Assembly (NCBI GenBank): GCA_009801085.1
Contig: VNWV01000006.1
Location: 1,798,001 to 1,862,000 of the forward strand
Length of the DNA stretch: 64,000 nucleotides
DNA from: Lasiodiplodia sp. COLG20
Taxonomy: Eukaryota; Ascomycota; Dothideomycetes; Botryosphaeriales; Botryosphaeriaceae
Reading direction: 5' to 3'
Part shown: positions 37,974-49,801 of the stretch, in pieces
How positions within the stretch are numbered: the first letter of the stretch is position 1
How the letters are laid out: the number at the start of each line of letters is the position of its first letter
Notes under the pieces: model-generated
What the model was told of the DNA's origin: nothing
What the model saw: only the letters and a program-made list of their open reading frames with translations
Database searches by the model: none
Translations under genes and position numbers: made by a program

Positions 37974-38386
37974 CTACTTCGGCGGCGGAACTACCGAAAA
38001 CGGATAATCCGGGTCATTCGGGTTCGTGTGCGCAAACGTGTTCTGTTGAGGCGCAGATGCGGCTTGCGGAGGGGGCGGAATGTCCACCGAACGGATGAGC
38101 CGTCGGCCCAGCGGTCTCGGCGTGGCCACGTGGGAAGTATCCGTGACGTCAGTCAGAGGAAGACCGTGGGGGGTTGAATGCGAAGAAGCCAGCAGCGCCG
38201 GATCGATGGGAGTGGTGTTGGAGAAATACGACTGTTCGGCATTCCACACGTGCGCGAGGCTGTGGCGGCTACGGTTGTTCGACCGGAACTCGAAAGGTAG
38301 CGAGGAAGTGCTGAGCGGCCTCTCGCCGAACACCAGAGGCAACTGTCGCGGATGTGACTGATGAAGATTTGGGAGACTGGTTGCAC
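37974..38386 (-). CDS. Probable alternative 3' exon of the CDK gene (C-terminal extension)
   Basis: A 413-nt stretch is open in the frame expected if the CDK transcript is spliced from 38522 to 38386. That intron (38387-38521, 135 bp) ends in GGGGCACAG and has a good CTAAT/CTGAC branch region 12-20 nt before it. Its donor (GTGCTT, after CAAG) is weak. Splicing removes the CDK stop codon at 38511 and adds 136 Ser/Pro/His-rich residues ending DYPFSVVPPPK. The full product would be 464 residues. With the intron retained, the 330-residue CDK results. No domain is visible in the extension. Confidence 0.5.
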
Positions 38387-38510
38387 CTGTGCCCCTCAGT
38401 CAATTAGCAGAACGCGGACAAGGGCAGGTGGCAGGGCAGCGGAATGAGAAAGAGGTTATCCAAATGGCTGGCCATGATGCTCATTATCTCAAGTGATAGG
38501 AAACTCAAGT

Positions 38511-39555
38511 CTAGTAAGCACCTTGCGCCATCGAATAACCGCCGCCCATCTGCGCCTGCTGCGCCTGCTGTTGCGCCGCGATCTGCTGGGCGTTGAGCTG
38601 CTGCTGCTGGCGCGCTTGAGCGATGTCGTTGAACCACGGGTGCTGCAGCGCCTGCGTCGCGCTGATGCGCATCTCCGGGCGCAGCTGCAGCATGCTGCTC
38701 AGAAGGCTGAGGCCGAGCGAGTCGATCTGCGGGAGGATGAGGCGGAGGTCCTGAGTCGCGTAGACGTGGAAGTTGGGCTTGTATTCCGGGAACTGGCTGA
38801 TGCCGGGCCACGAGCGCTCCGACGGCGTCCCCATCAGGCGGAAGATGCGCTGCAGCTGGTCCTCGTTGGTGGTACCGGGGAAGAGCGGGCGGCCGGTGTA
38901 CATCTCGGCCATAATGCAGCCTGCGGACCAGATGTCGATGCTGGTGTTGTAAGTGCGGCTGCCGAGCAGAACGTCGGGCGCGCGGTACCACAGCGTGACG
39001 ACCTCGTTGGAGAAGGTGTTGACGGGGATTCCGAAGGCGCGGGCAAGACCGAAATCGGCGAGCTTCAGCTGGCCCTTGTTGTTGATGAGCAAGTTCTGGG
39101 GCTTGAGATCACGGTGCAAGACGCGGTTCTCGTGGCAAAATGCGATGCCGCGCAGTAGCTGGTACATGAACGACTTGATGGTCACGGGATCCAGCTGGCC
39201 TCTGTCGCCGCGCGAGTCCATGTACTTCTTCAGGTCCTTATCCATGTACTCGAACACGAGCATGAGCTTGTTCTCGGTGTGGATGACATCGTGCAGCGAC
39301 ACGATGTTCTCATGCTTGAGCTCCTTCATGAGCGAAATTTCGCGGATGGCCGTCGACGGAGTGCCTTCTTCGGAGTCGAGGTGGATCTCTTTCAGCGCGA
39401 CGAATTCGCCCGTCTGGCGGTTGCGACCTTTGAAGACCTGAGGGGCGATCAGCGACGGCGCTGGAGCGCATGGATGCGGGGCGTCTTACCGTTGCATAGG
39501 TACCCTCACCCAACTTCTCCAGCTGCTGGAACGAGCTAGGGTGTCTCTTGTCCAT
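38511..39555 (-). CDS. PHO85: Cyclin-dependent kinase of the Pho85/PhoA (CDK5-like) type
   Basis: A Ser/Thr kinase that pairs with Pcl-type cyclins and links phosphate status, polarity and cell cycle in fungi. Exons 39555-39490 and 39437-38511 give 330 residues, split by a 52-bp intron right after GEGTYAT, within the Gly-rich loop. Visible landmarks are the [24 protein letters not shown] helix with Lys and Glu of the active site, HRDLKPQN catalytic loop, DFGLAR, a T-loop with the [18 protein letters not shown] sequence, and [10 protein letters not shown]. The helix is of the PSTAIRE form, as in Pho85/PhoA. The kinase core ends around HPWFNDI, and a Gln/Ala-rich tail with QQQQ runs follows. 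The start is the first ATG in frame ([11 protein letters not shown]), matching the family N-terminus. See the separate entry for the possible C-terminal extension. Confidence 0.93.
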
Positions 39556-40795
39556 GGTGGGCAGGCTTTGTCCGTCACCGAGGTTGCGGACGCTGATGGT
39601 GGAGTCGGTGCGGTTGTTGACGGCGAGGGTGCCGACGTGAGTGGGCCGGAGGCGGGTGGGCGGCGGGCGTCGGGTGTACTTGGGGTTAAAGAGGATTGCG
39701 CCTGCGGTGGTAAGCTGCTCGGCGATGGCCAACGGCGAGGGAGGCGCGGTTGATGAGCGGGAAGCGGAGGAGCGGGATGTGTGGTTTGCCGTGGTGGGCG
39801 TTCGTTGGTAGCTCTTATAAAAGAGCTTTTGGGCTGGCGGGAAGGCAAAGGAAACGGGTGCAGATCGTTGCTCGACTCAGGGATCGTGAAGGCACGGTAT
39901 GAGTCGGCGCGTGGTGGGGAGAACAGCGCGGCTGCCCAGTGCCGGCCGGCCAATCGTTCGCCGCTCAGCCGCACAAAGTGAACCCACCAGGGCCCAGAGC
40001 CCAACGCCCGTGGCTGCCTCGTTTTCTCGGCGCTTCTCATGGGCCTGTCTCACTTGCACGCAGTCGCCACAACACACAGGGATATATTCAGCAACCTCAG
40101 AGCTATCTTCTTTACCCATTCCTCGCTGACCATCTTAATTCATCACAAGTTCTTCTATACATGCCATGTTCAAGCTTCGTTCTCATCAAAAAGAAATTCG
40201 TGCTCGCCACCCCAGAACTCCGCATGCTCCATGCTCCCATCTTCCGCTTCGAAACCAACACCCCCAATCAACTTCTATCTTCGTAAGCTAGAACGCTAGA
40301 GCCCCACTTCAATTTTGGATCAAGCGATAAAAGTGTTGATCCACCACAGCCGTCGACAAGTTCGCATCGCAAATGCTGAGGTTGCCGTAAGATTTGGCCA
40401 CGCAAATTGTGAGGCAAATCGTATGCGTAGAGTCGCTTTGGTGGTGGAGCTACGGACTTTGCCATTGGCAAGATGTCGTGGACGAGTGTGGGAAGACAGT
40501 TGCCATCCCCAGTTGACAGGAGATTGCGCTCCGTAGTGTCACGCTAGAGCTCCATGCCACTCGTCTCACGGAAGCCAAGAAGTCCGGCAAGAAATGTTGC
40601 GAGCAAAGCGAGGACCGTAGTCCCCAGACGGCTGTGCGTAGGTTGCCCGACCGCGGTGTTGCTGCAAAATGTCGGCATGCAAATGCCGCTGTTGGTGAGT
40701 CCAAGTCAAGGTGCCTGGTGTGAAATTGCCCAAAGTTTGTTGCAACTCTTTGGCAATACGGAGGCAAAGGTCAATGGAGATCCCATGTTTCCTCT
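39556..40795. other. Intergenic interval between CDK promoter and Cdh1 3' end
   Basis: Contains the CDK promoter on the minus strand, with an unusual palindromic TATA region at 39810-39827, and the 3' flank of the Cdh1 gene. Open frames at 40315-40950 overlap the Cdh1 end and are not credible. Confidence 0.5.
39810..39827 (-). promoter_or_regulatory. Palindromic TATA region upstream of the CDK gene
   Basis: Perfect 7-bp arms AGCTCTT and AAGAGCT surround ATAA. On the minus strand it reads as TTTTATAAG, a plausible TATA box about 260 bp ahead of the CDK start. The perfect dyad may be coincidence or a protein-binding site. Confidence 0.4.
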
Positions 40796-42814
40796 TCATC
40801 TGATAACACCCCAATCCTCAACAATGCCAAGTCCTCCGGCTCTCTCCTTTTTCTTGAAAGCATTCCAGAACCTGAGCGTTTCGTCGCCTGCTCCAGTGAC
40901 GATGACTTGGCCGTCGGGACTCATAGCAAGATACAGAACACGGTAGGTATGGCCAGTGAGACTGACAACTTGCTGCATGGACGGATATTTCCAGACGATG
41001 ATTTGGTTCTGGCTGTAACCGTGCGTCGAGACGATTTCGTTGCTGTTGCGGGACCATGCAAGGTTGCAGACCTGGGATCCTGTGTCGAGGCTGCTGATCA
41101 AGTTCGCAGGAGTGGTCGTGTTGGTGGGAGATGCAGGGTTCGAGTGTTGGTAAGCCTGGGCAGCCATGGCAGCCGATGACGGTCCATGAGGTGATATCTG
41201 TGTATTCCAGAACTTGATCGTACGGTCTGCAGTACCTCCGCCGGAAGCGAGAAGACCGCGCTGATGCGGACTCCATGAGATGGCTTTGACAGCAGCTACG
41301 TGCTCGCCCCACTTGAAGGTGGGTTCTGCGTTCAGCTTCTCCCATACCATGAGCTTGTTGTCATTACCGCCGGATGCAAGCTGGCCGTCTTCGGAGTTCC
41401 ACTTGAGACCGCAGACCTCCTGCTTGTGACCGACGAGTTTCCGCAGCCACTGATCGGGCTGGCGTACATCTCTGTGGTAAATCAGTCGATCCCGCGAACC
41501 TGATGTCAGGATATGCTCGTTCCACGCAAGAGCGCCAACCCTGGCTGTGTGGCCAGTCATGGTTCGGAGACGACGCTGCGTTTGCGCATCCCAAATCTGG
41601 ACAAACCCTTTGTTTGTGCCAATGGCGACGTGCGAACCCTGCGATAGTTAGCGTCCGTGCTCAAAAATAAAAATGAATAGAAATCATACTCTCTGGATCC
41701 AGTTGACGCTGGTGACCGTGTCATCTGGGAGCTCACAGAGCTTCGTTACCCGGCCAGAACTCGAGTTCCACATATATACGCATTGACCAAGACCCACACC
41801 AAGAATGTTTTGGCTGCCCCAGTCTACGAGATTAAGGTAGAAGTCGTCGGCAAGATCCGGCGCATCAAGCACCTTGTACGGCACCTTGCTGACGGCCCTA
41901 GGTGTTTTCCTAGGGCTAAGGAGCATGACTTGACTACTTCGCTTCACTGGCGAAAGGCTGTAAAGCTCAGACCGAGCGTTCAAGTTTGGCCCATGACGGT
42001 GCGGGGTCTTGTGCGGGGTGGGATGCCCCGAGGCGCTGGCATGGCGAGGGGACATGTAAGAGAAGAGGTTTTTGTGTGGGGTTGACGGTGTGAGACTAGT
42101 AGCAGGCAATGACGAGCGTCCCGGTGGTGTTTTGGACCGTGAGGGGTCATGGTAAGTGGTACCCTCATTGAGGGAGATGCTTTGAGGAATACTATCATCG
42201 AACATCTCAGAGCGGAGTAGACTCGAGTATGTCCGATTGGCTTCTTCAGCTGTAGAGCAATTAGAGTCAAATTGACAGTTTTGTTGGGGTGAATTATGCA
42301 CGTACTTTTCTGAAAGTGAAGCTCGTTATGAGGCGTTCTTTTCGCCGACTTAGACGGAGTTGCGGGAGAGCCATCCTCGTGCAACAAGCTAAAACTTGCA
42401 GGAAAGTCCTGGCCTGACCGATTGGGAATAAATCTACACCACCCCAAGTCAGCAAAAGCCTCAAAGCCTGTGGGCGTTGCGCGATAGCCCGGGACAAGGT
42501 CCCGCAACCTCACTTCAGCCTACTGACCTGTCGCCATAGACCCTCTGTCTCTTCCTGCTGGGGCTCAGACCAGGCGTGGGATCGCGCTGTCTGCCGGCCT
42601 GGAAGGATTCCAAGGCTTTGCTCAATGCACTGGCGTCCAAAGTTTCCGTGCTCTTTCCATTTCCAATTGCGCCGGGAGCGGTGATGTTGCGCTTGTTGCG
42701 CGCGGTCGGGGGCGTCTTGGACTCCGGGGGCGATATTAAAGTCGGCGTGTGGACGTCATCATTTGCAGTGCCCGCGCCTTCGGTGAGGCCAAGGTCGGCC
42801 TCTGCGTGCCTCAT
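40796..42814 (-). CDS. CDH1: APC/C activator Cdh1/Fizzy-related (WD40)
   Basis: Activates the anaphase-promoting complex in late mitosis and G1 by recruiting D-box and KEN-box substrates. Four exons, 42814-42528, 42433-42306, 42249-41690 and 41638-40796, give 605 residues. The C-box appears as GDRFIPNR with Asp95-Arg96 at the exon 1/2 junction. A Ser/Thr-Pro-rich segment with many CDK-type SP/TP sites (for example TPPGR, TPSTPHK, SPRKTPR) follows, then VPYKVLDAPDLADDFYLNLVDW, the Cdh1-type entry to the seven-bladed WD40 propeller. The protein ends in Ile604-Arg605, the IR tail that binds the APC/C. The DAPDLADDFYLNL wording favours Cdh1 over Cdc20. The first exon is ATG-limited (42814); an additional upstream exon cannot be excluded. 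It lies on the same strand as the CDK gene, 1.2 kb away. Confidence 0.92.
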
Positions 42815-43755
42815 GGTCGACCGCCAGATCGAGTCGGGACGGCGTTCGCGGCGGGGCACGGAGATACAGGCGACGAATTAAGCAGCGACACGGGCGGATC
42901 TGCGCGAGAATGTCGCGAGGTTGGGGAGAATGCGGCCGTGGTGGGCGGTTTTGGGAGTGAATGCGACAACCAGCCACCCCTTGTGGTGGATTGGTGGGCG
43001 AGCAGCAAGGCGGCGAACGGAAGCGGCGGCGGCGGCGTCGGAGACGGGCGCGGGGGGCCAGGGTCGACGTTCAGCGATTGCGATTGCTGCGCATTGCACG
43101 GCGGGGCGGGTTTCGGGCGGGGCGTGGTGGGTGGTGATGAGTCGCGTCGGCGGAGGAGCGTCGTGGAGTGTTGCTCGTTGTCGATGCGGGCCCGGCTGGG
43201 TTGCCCTGACGGAAGCTGATCTTCGCCCGCACCGTGGAGCCGCGCACACTAATGGACTGCCTGAGGCGCGCTACCTCACCACAGCAACAAGAACAGCAAA
43301 CGCAACAAAGGCACGAATCGACTTCTAGGCGAGCAGAGGGCGGGCAGGAGGTAAGGACGGTGAGCAGCACGATGCAGGGCGCTGGGAAGGGAGCTGCGAG
43401 AGGAGACGCTCTGGTCGCTCCGAAGCCCGGCTCTGTTGTTGTCGACACGTCCAAGACGCGCCTTTGCGCCTTTGTTGTGCTCTCGGTCGCGTGGGTGAAA
43501 CGCGACTTAATTGGCCACTAGGCCGATAGCCCACGCTGCTTTGCAACAGCTCCCGCCCGGCGCTGCGCACCGCGCCGGCCTTGACCGCATTCGTCATCCA
43601 ACGTCACGTTCCCCTGCATCTCGTGCCGCCAGCTTATCGAACCTCACCCGCACCGCACTTCTATGTCCGCTGCGTCACTCGTCCTGAAAGCTTCCCCGCA
43701 GCGCATCCCCGCGATCTTCACCTTTGCCCACAGCTTCACACGCTCTGTCGCAACC
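42815..43755. other. Divergent promoter interval between Cdh1 and aspartyl aminopeptidase
   Basis: GC-rich 941-bp spacer serving two divergent genes. Its many overlapping frames on both strands reflect base composition. No separate gene is supported. Confidence 0.5.
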
Positions 43756-45388
43756 ATGGCCCCCACCTTGCAGCATGCCGACGACTTTCTGTCCTTTGTG
43801 AATGCCTCGCCCACCCGTGAGGAATCCCTGCTACACCGCTAGGAGCGAAGACCCCGGCGCTAATGTGCTACTCCAGCCTTCCATGCCGTCAAGTCTGCGA
43901 AAGAGCGGTTGGAGAAGGCTGGTTTTACCCAGATCAAGGTCTGACACATGCCATTCCTCATGCACGTCAACACGCGGGATTGACTCGCATCTGCAGGAAC
44001 GGGACTCGTGGTCCTCAACGCTTAAGCCTGGCGGCAAGTACTACCTCACTCGTAACGGCTCGTCCCTCGTCGCCTTCGCTATCGGCAAGCAATGGAAGAC
44101 CGGCAACCCGATCGGCATGATCGGAGCCCACACGGACTCGCCGTGCCTTCGCATCAAGCCTGTATCTAAGAAGCAGAGCGACGGCTTCCTGCAGGTGGGT
44201 GTGGAGACGTATGGCGGTGGTTTGTGGCACACCTGGTTCGATCGCGATCTCAGCATCGCCGGTCGTGTGATGGTTAAGACCAGTGACGGCACCTTCGAGC
44301 AGAAGCTCATCAAGGTGGACCGCCCTATCCTCCGCGTGCCCACGCTTGCTATCCACCTCGACCGCCAGCAGGACTTCATTTTCAACAAGGAAACCCAGCT
44401 ATTCCCTATCGCCGGCCTCGTTGCCGCGGAGCTCAACCGTCAGGGCAAGACGGAGGGTGAAAACACGGACAAGGTCGAGGAGACTGGGCAGTATGAGCCT
44501 CTGAAGACGGTTTCGGAGAGACATCACCCGTACATCGTTGAGATCATTGCCGAGGAGGCCGGTGTTAAGCCTGTTGATATCCAAGACTTTGAGGTCGTTC
44601 TGTACGATACTCAGAAGTCAGTCATCGGCGGCCTGAACAACGAGCTCATCTTCTCTGCCCGCCTTGACAACCTGATGATGTCCTTCTGCAGTGTCGAGGG
44701 TCTCATCCACTCGCTCTCCTCGCCGTCTGCCCTCGACAACGACACCACTATTCGTCTCATCGCTCTCTTCGACCACGAGGAGATCGGCAGTCAGACCGCG
44801 CAAGGTGCCGACTCTAACCTCCTGCCTGCAGTGATCCGTCGTCTCTCCGTGCTCGCCCCGTCTGAGTCCAACAGCGAGAAGTCCTATGACAGACTGGATG
44901 TTGACGCAGCCACCGCGTTTGAGCAGACCCTGGCTACCTCTTTCCTTATCTCTGCCGACATGGCCCACTCCGTCCACCCTAACTACCCCGCAAAGTACGA
45001 GGCTAGCCATCGCCCTGAGATGAACAAGGGTACAGTCATCAAGATCAACGCCAACGCTCGCTATGCCACGAACTCGCCTGGCATTGTCCTCCTGCAAGAG
45101 TCGGCTCGCCGGGCGAAGAAGGCGTCTACCAACGTCAACACCACTTCAGACGAGGGTGTTCCTCTGCAGCTGTTCGTTGTCAGGAATGACAGCAGCTGCG
45201 GCAGCACCATTGGCCCGATGCTGGCAGCGAAGATGGGCGCTAGAACCCTGGATCTGGGTAACCCGCAACTGAGCATGCACAGTATTCGCGAGACCGGTGG
45301 TGCTCACGATGTTGAGCATGCGATCAACCTGTTTGAGAGTTTCTTCGTCCACTTCGCTGAGCTGGAGAAGAAGATTCTGGTGGATTAG
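43756..45388 (+). CDS. APE4: Aspartyl aminopeptidase (M18 metallopeptidase, Ape4/DNPEP-like)
   Basis: Removes N-terminal acidic residues from peptides as a large zinc-dependent oligomer; in yeast Ape4 it is cytosolic and can be carried to the vacuole. Three exons, 43756-43816, 43877-43938 and 43997-45388, give 504 residues, the family's normal length. It starts MAPTLQHADDFLSFVNASPTPFH, whose SPTPFHAV segment is conserved. Metal and catalytic motifs are present: GAHTDSP with His86 and Asp88, SARLDNL, DHEEIGS with Glu302-Glu303, and ADMAHSVHPNY. SSCGSTIGPML and the C-terminal HSIRETGG are also typical. Exon 1 is only 61 bp and exon 2 is 62 bp; the introns are 60 and 58 bp. No signal peptide is present. 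The assignment is secure. Confidence 0.95.
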
Positions 45389-46418
45389 ATTTTGGATCTG
45401 GACTTCATGTGTCATGAAAATAGTATGAGCAAATGAGAAAGGAAACGCAAATAATGCAACTTCGGGGGTTCGATAGATGTCAACAACGCTGTATCGTGCT
45501 GAATTGTGGAATAAAAAGCCGATATACTGAGCACCTCCCTGGACATCAAGGTGTCCGGCTGAATACTGGATACCCGAACCTGCGATGAGATCATCAAACC
45601 AGCATACGTTATGCTCCCACTATGTCATTGCTCTCTAACAGGTACTCTATTTGTGGAGCTCAGCCCTGTGATCCAAACTCCACTAAGCCCGTTTCTGCCT
45701 ACTGGAGGTTCGCGCCTCTCCTTGCTATTTTGGGTTTCAAGTTCATACGCGTTCACTTCGTTCGACTCTCGCGTTTTCCCAACAACAAAGCTATCCTCGA
45801 GTCGCGCCAAGGGACGCGGATCACCGTTGAAGGAAAGTTTACTCTGCAAGGACAACGTCGAGCTTACGAAATACGGAGTCCCCGACCGTGGCGATCTTGG
45901 GCTATTGCCTTGCAGCACCTGAGAAAGCTTTTTGTCGTTAGTTTGCGTATCACCGCAGTGGTGGCGGGAGAAAGGCTACAAAGAGCCACATGGACCGAAG
46001 CTTTCCAAATAGCCTTTATGCAAGGGCGCCGGCTGATCACTGTGATCGCGCACCCTCAGTGTTTGGAGTGCTATGCGATCATGACGTAAATAATATTATT
46101 TGTTGACCTGGATAAGGCAGGCGTAGCTCTTGTCACATACGCCGGGGAGTAGTCGCTTATAAACCCATTCAATTGTCTTTTGCTGATTGATTAATCCGCT
46201 GTAAAACTCCACGCCAACTCGCGCCGCAAAGCAAGTCAGGTTCCCTCACTTCCACCAAGCTTTCACCACTCGTGATCCGCCCAGCTATCTCCAATGGGTT
46301 CCAGAAAAGGTAACGCTTATTGATTTCTCCAGCGCTAACTCCTCAAATCGCGAGAGGGTCGTAGCGTGTTGTAGTATGGCACGGTCGCCCGCACGCTGTG
46401 GCTCGGGTTGGGTCTTAT
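45389..46418. other. Convergent intergenic interval
   Basis: 3' flanks of the aminopeptidase and DPM2 genes. A 155-codon ATG-initiated plus-strand frame at 45622-46089 has no recognisable domain, and a 97-codon frame opposes it. I do not call it a gene. No RNA gene was recognised. Confidence 0.5.
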
Positions 46419-46882
46419 TTATGTCGACTTCTTCGCCTGCGCCGCCTTGAGGGCCTTCTTCCTGTTGCTGCGGATCATAACGCTGGCCAGGAAGCTGCCG
46501 ACGACGGTGCTGCCGAGGAGGATGAGGATGACGGGGATGCGGATGGCCCAGACGCGCGGCGGGAAGAGGGACTGCAGGGGGTGGTCCTCGTCGACGAAGG
46601 GCTGTTGCAGACGGTTAATGCCAATTCGCATGACTTGATTTATTATACGGAGGTCTTGGTGGGGTTGGAGTATATGTTCCGTTTTGGGCGAGGGATGGTG
46701 AGGGGGCCGCTTTACCATCAACAGGGTCCAGACGGTGTAGTAGGTGAAGACGGCGGTTGCTACGATGAGCATGCTGAGTCCGACGAGGCGATCGAGCTGC
46801 GGAGGTCCTCACATCAGCGTTCGCGTCCTTCGTTTACTTTGTTGAAGCTTGCGAAAGGGCTTCCACAGACAGAACTTGCCAT
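46419..46882 (-). CDS. DPM2: Dolichol-phosphate mannosyltransferase subunit 2 (DPM2)
   Basis: A small ER membrane protein that stabilises the dolichol-phosphate-mannose synthase complex, which supplies mannose for N-glycans, O-mannosylation and GPI anchors. Three exons, 46882-46838, 46796-46716 and 46601-46419, encode 102 residues; the introns are 41 and 114 bp and both lie between codons. The product has two membrane helices: one around DRLVGLSMLIVATAVFTYY and one around RIPVILILLGSTVVGSFLA. The conserved loop PFVDEDHPLQSLFPPR lies between them, and a basic tail SNRKKALKAAQAKKST follows. The family wording is clear, and the length fits DPM2 (about 80-105 residues). The 41-bp first intron is near the lower limit for fungal splicing, so the first exon is slightly less certain. 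Confidence 0.9.
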
Positions 46883-47828
46883 TGTGAAGTAGAGTTGCGT
46901 AGCGCGATTACGAGGGCGGAACAAAAGGAGCGGAAGAAGGTAAACGGAGAGCAGGGAAAGAGCGGATGGTGATTGGCGACCGGGGTGCGTGGTAGGCTTT
47001 CGTGGGCGGAAACAGCAGCGTTTCTGGGGGAGAGGACACGGAGGGCTGATGAGCGAACGCACTACTCTACGCTCCCGCCGCCCGCCCTGGCCTTGCGCCG
47101 ACGCGGAGCCCAGGCTTGCTTGCTTGGGCCGGGAGCTTGGACCACCACTCGCGGCGCTTCTGTTTCGCCGCTCGCCGTGGTCTCGGTGACTTCCGCTGTG
47201 GGAAACTTCTTACGCAGAAGTTCTGCTTCTTCCCACTTTTTCTTTCCTCTTTTGCTTCAACATGCGCAAGGGTGCGCACATCCTGGTCTTGGATCATCCA
47301 ACAGCGTCACAAACACCTCGCATGCTCCCAATCCCCTCTATGCTTCAGTAAGATGAATGGCTGAAGTCTGGGTTACACAGTGGTATCGCTTCCGGTGGAA
47401 GTCAATCGTAGACGATCGCGGTGCGACATATCTTTTCAACGGGACCTGTTGAAAACCTGTACGAACTCCTACAATTTCGCATTGGTCCTATGGTCCCAAG
47501 AACGAACTTTTTCTCAAGCGTGTTCTACAGGCTGTCCTACCTGCTTCGTGCTTGTGGTGGAGAGCTTTACTTTCACGCTAACATGCAGAGCCCTCCACTG
47601 TCACGTCTCAGACGCCAGATTAGGACGAGTCAATACACAATCGCTTACATCAAGAGGGGGCGCAACTTCAGCAGTTGAATCATTACTTGTCATTAAATTG
47701 TGCTCGTTTGAATAAACAAGCCCGAGATGTTGAATCTAACTAATCATTACGTTCCCGCGGGTATCATCGCCATAACCGCACCAAACACCGGACAAAAAAC
47801 TTTTAGAAACACCGATCGACCCATTCCC
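46883..47828. other. Intergenic interval between DPM2 and the amino-acid permease
   Basis: Contains the DPM2 promoter and the permease 3' flank. Open frames at 46973-47356 and 47380-47715 have no recognisable features. No gene is called. Confidence 0.5.
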
Positions 47829-49575
47829 TTACTCGTCGTCCTTGACCTTGACGAAGATGCTCCGCGACCAGCCATCGTCGTCGACGAAGACCTCCTTGCG
47901 CAGCTTGTAGCCACCGAGCTTGGGCAGCAGCTGGGCCCAGAACAGCCAGTAAATACCGCCGGCGATGATGATGGCGGTGCCGACGACGCAGTGCAGGTAG
48001 TAGGGCAGGTCATTGTAGACGTTCTGGTCGGCCGTCTCCGGCGGGATGTACGGCGCGATGACGAGGTAGATGTTGGACAGCAGGAAGAAGATGGTGACGG
48101 GCAGCGTAGCTTTGATCGGCGGGTGCCAGTTGTACTTGTCGCGGTTCAGGTAGAGGTGCACGAGGCCGCCCGAGACGAAGACGTTGACGATGGCCAGCGG
48201 GTAGGAGATGACGTTGAGGACTGCCGGAGTGTTAGGAATATGTGTGAACGGGTACGAATCGCAAAGAACTTACTGAAGTTGTAGGCATCACCAGGAGGAG
48301 GCGCGAGCATGATGATGACGGAGACGACCCAGTGCTCGAACAGGCCGGCCAGAGGCGCGTTGAACGGCTTGTTGCTGGCGAAGAAGCTGGAGAAGGGCAG
48401 GATACCCTCACGACCCAACTCTTGAACGATACGACCCTGCGAGAAGATGACCGACATGACGTTACCGAAAGCAGAGAGCGCGACGAAGACGGAGAGAGCA
48501 CGCTCGGCCCTGGGGCCGAAGACGTTGCGGAAGAAAGAGGCGGCAAGGATGCGGCCACTGTTGGCGATCTCATCACGGGGAACGGCAGCGAAGTAGGCAA
48601 TGTTGACAAGCATGTACATGATGCCAACGGAGATGATGGCGATCGGTGCGGCGCGCTTGAGGGTGCGGACGGGGTTCTTCATCTCGGACATGGCGTAGTT
48701 GGCGTTGCTGTAGCCGATATACGACCAAATGACGTTGTAAAGCGCCGTCACGACACCGTACGAAGAGCCGGTCGTGCCCTCAAAGGCGTTCGAGAAGTTG
48801 TCGGGCTTGTTTTCGATCTTGAGGTGGCCACCAAGAGCTGCAAAGCCGGCAAAGATGATGATCAGGATGATGATGAGCTTGATCACGCCCAGCAGGTTCT
48901 GCAGGCGCAGACCCCACTTCAGGGCCAGACCGTGGATCAGGAAGGCAGTGGTGATGCAGGCAAGACCGATACCGCGCTGGTTCCAGCGGTTGACTTCGAC
49001 GTTGGCGGCGTTCAGGATGTACTCGCCGAAGGCGACGGAGTTAGAGCCCGCCCAGCCAAGAAGAATAACGTAGCCAGTCTACACAACAGAAGTTAGTAAG
49101 TTAATTTCATCCAAAATACGGACGACTTACGTAGAAACCAGTGACAAGGAACTTCGGCTTCGTGTACACGTATTCGAGGTAGTTCTTCTCACCACCGTTG
49201 CGAGGCAGGCCAGTTCCGAATTCAAGGTACACGGCCATACCGGCGGCAGCAATGACCATACCAGCAACCCAAATGAACAGGGCCAGGCCCACACTTCCAC
49301 TGAGAGCCACGATGCTGGAAGGAGTGGAGAAAATACCAGTGCCGATCATACGGTTAAAGATGCTGCAGGGTCGATCAGACTAATTGCTGGGGTGTAACCA
49401 TGATGGTGGGACTAAATGCTTACAGGAAGACGGCGCTGGTGAGACCAATGGTTCTTCTCGAATCACTGGTTTGATAGATCTCTCCGCCATGCTCGCTGTC
49501 CTTGTCGGACTCAGCGTAGGGAGGAGCTTGCTCCTCGACGGGAGCGATGTCTCCCTTGCCCTTGAACGAAAACAT
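47829..49575 (-). CDS. MUP1: APC-superfamily amino-acid permease, high-affinity methionine permease (MUP1-like)
   Basis: A plasma-membrane amino-acid importer of the LAT/MUP branch; in yeast Mup1 carries methionine and cysteine. Four exons, 49575-49424, 49362-49131, 49078-48274 and 48220-47829, give 526 residues. The hydrophilic N-terminus (MFSFKGKGDIAPVEEQ...) is acidic with an SDKDSEHGGE stretch, as expected of an arrestin/ubiquitin-regulated permease. Helix 1 carries IFNRMIGTGIFSTPSS, the G-T-G-I-F substrate loop. Helix 6 has VIWSYIGYSNANYAMSEMKNPVRT, a hallmark of this branch, followed by repeated hydrophobic segments to about residue 490 and a short charged tail. About 12 helices are predicted by eye. 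Family placement is secure; methionine specificity is inferred from resemblance only. Confidence 0.88.
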
Positions 49576-49801
49576 GGTGACAAAAAGGGCAATGACAGCG
49601 TTCAAGGTTCCCTTGGTGGAACTAAGCCGAAAAAAGAGCCGGGTGGGTAGGCGGGCGGCTACCTTCCAGTAGTTTGCCGGCGGGAGCGGGACAACAGCAG
49701 TTGGAACAACAAGTCTCGGTCTCTAGAAGGGCGGAGCCGGTGCTCTAGATACATACTGGGCGGCAGTGTGCAGAGTTTTCCGTGGGCAAGATTGTGCAAT
49801 T

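Noticed and set aside
45622..46089. 155-codon ATG-initiated frame between the aminopeptidase and DPM2
   Set aside because: No recognisable domain and an opposing frame of similar quality; it sits between two convergent genes. Kept only as a note.
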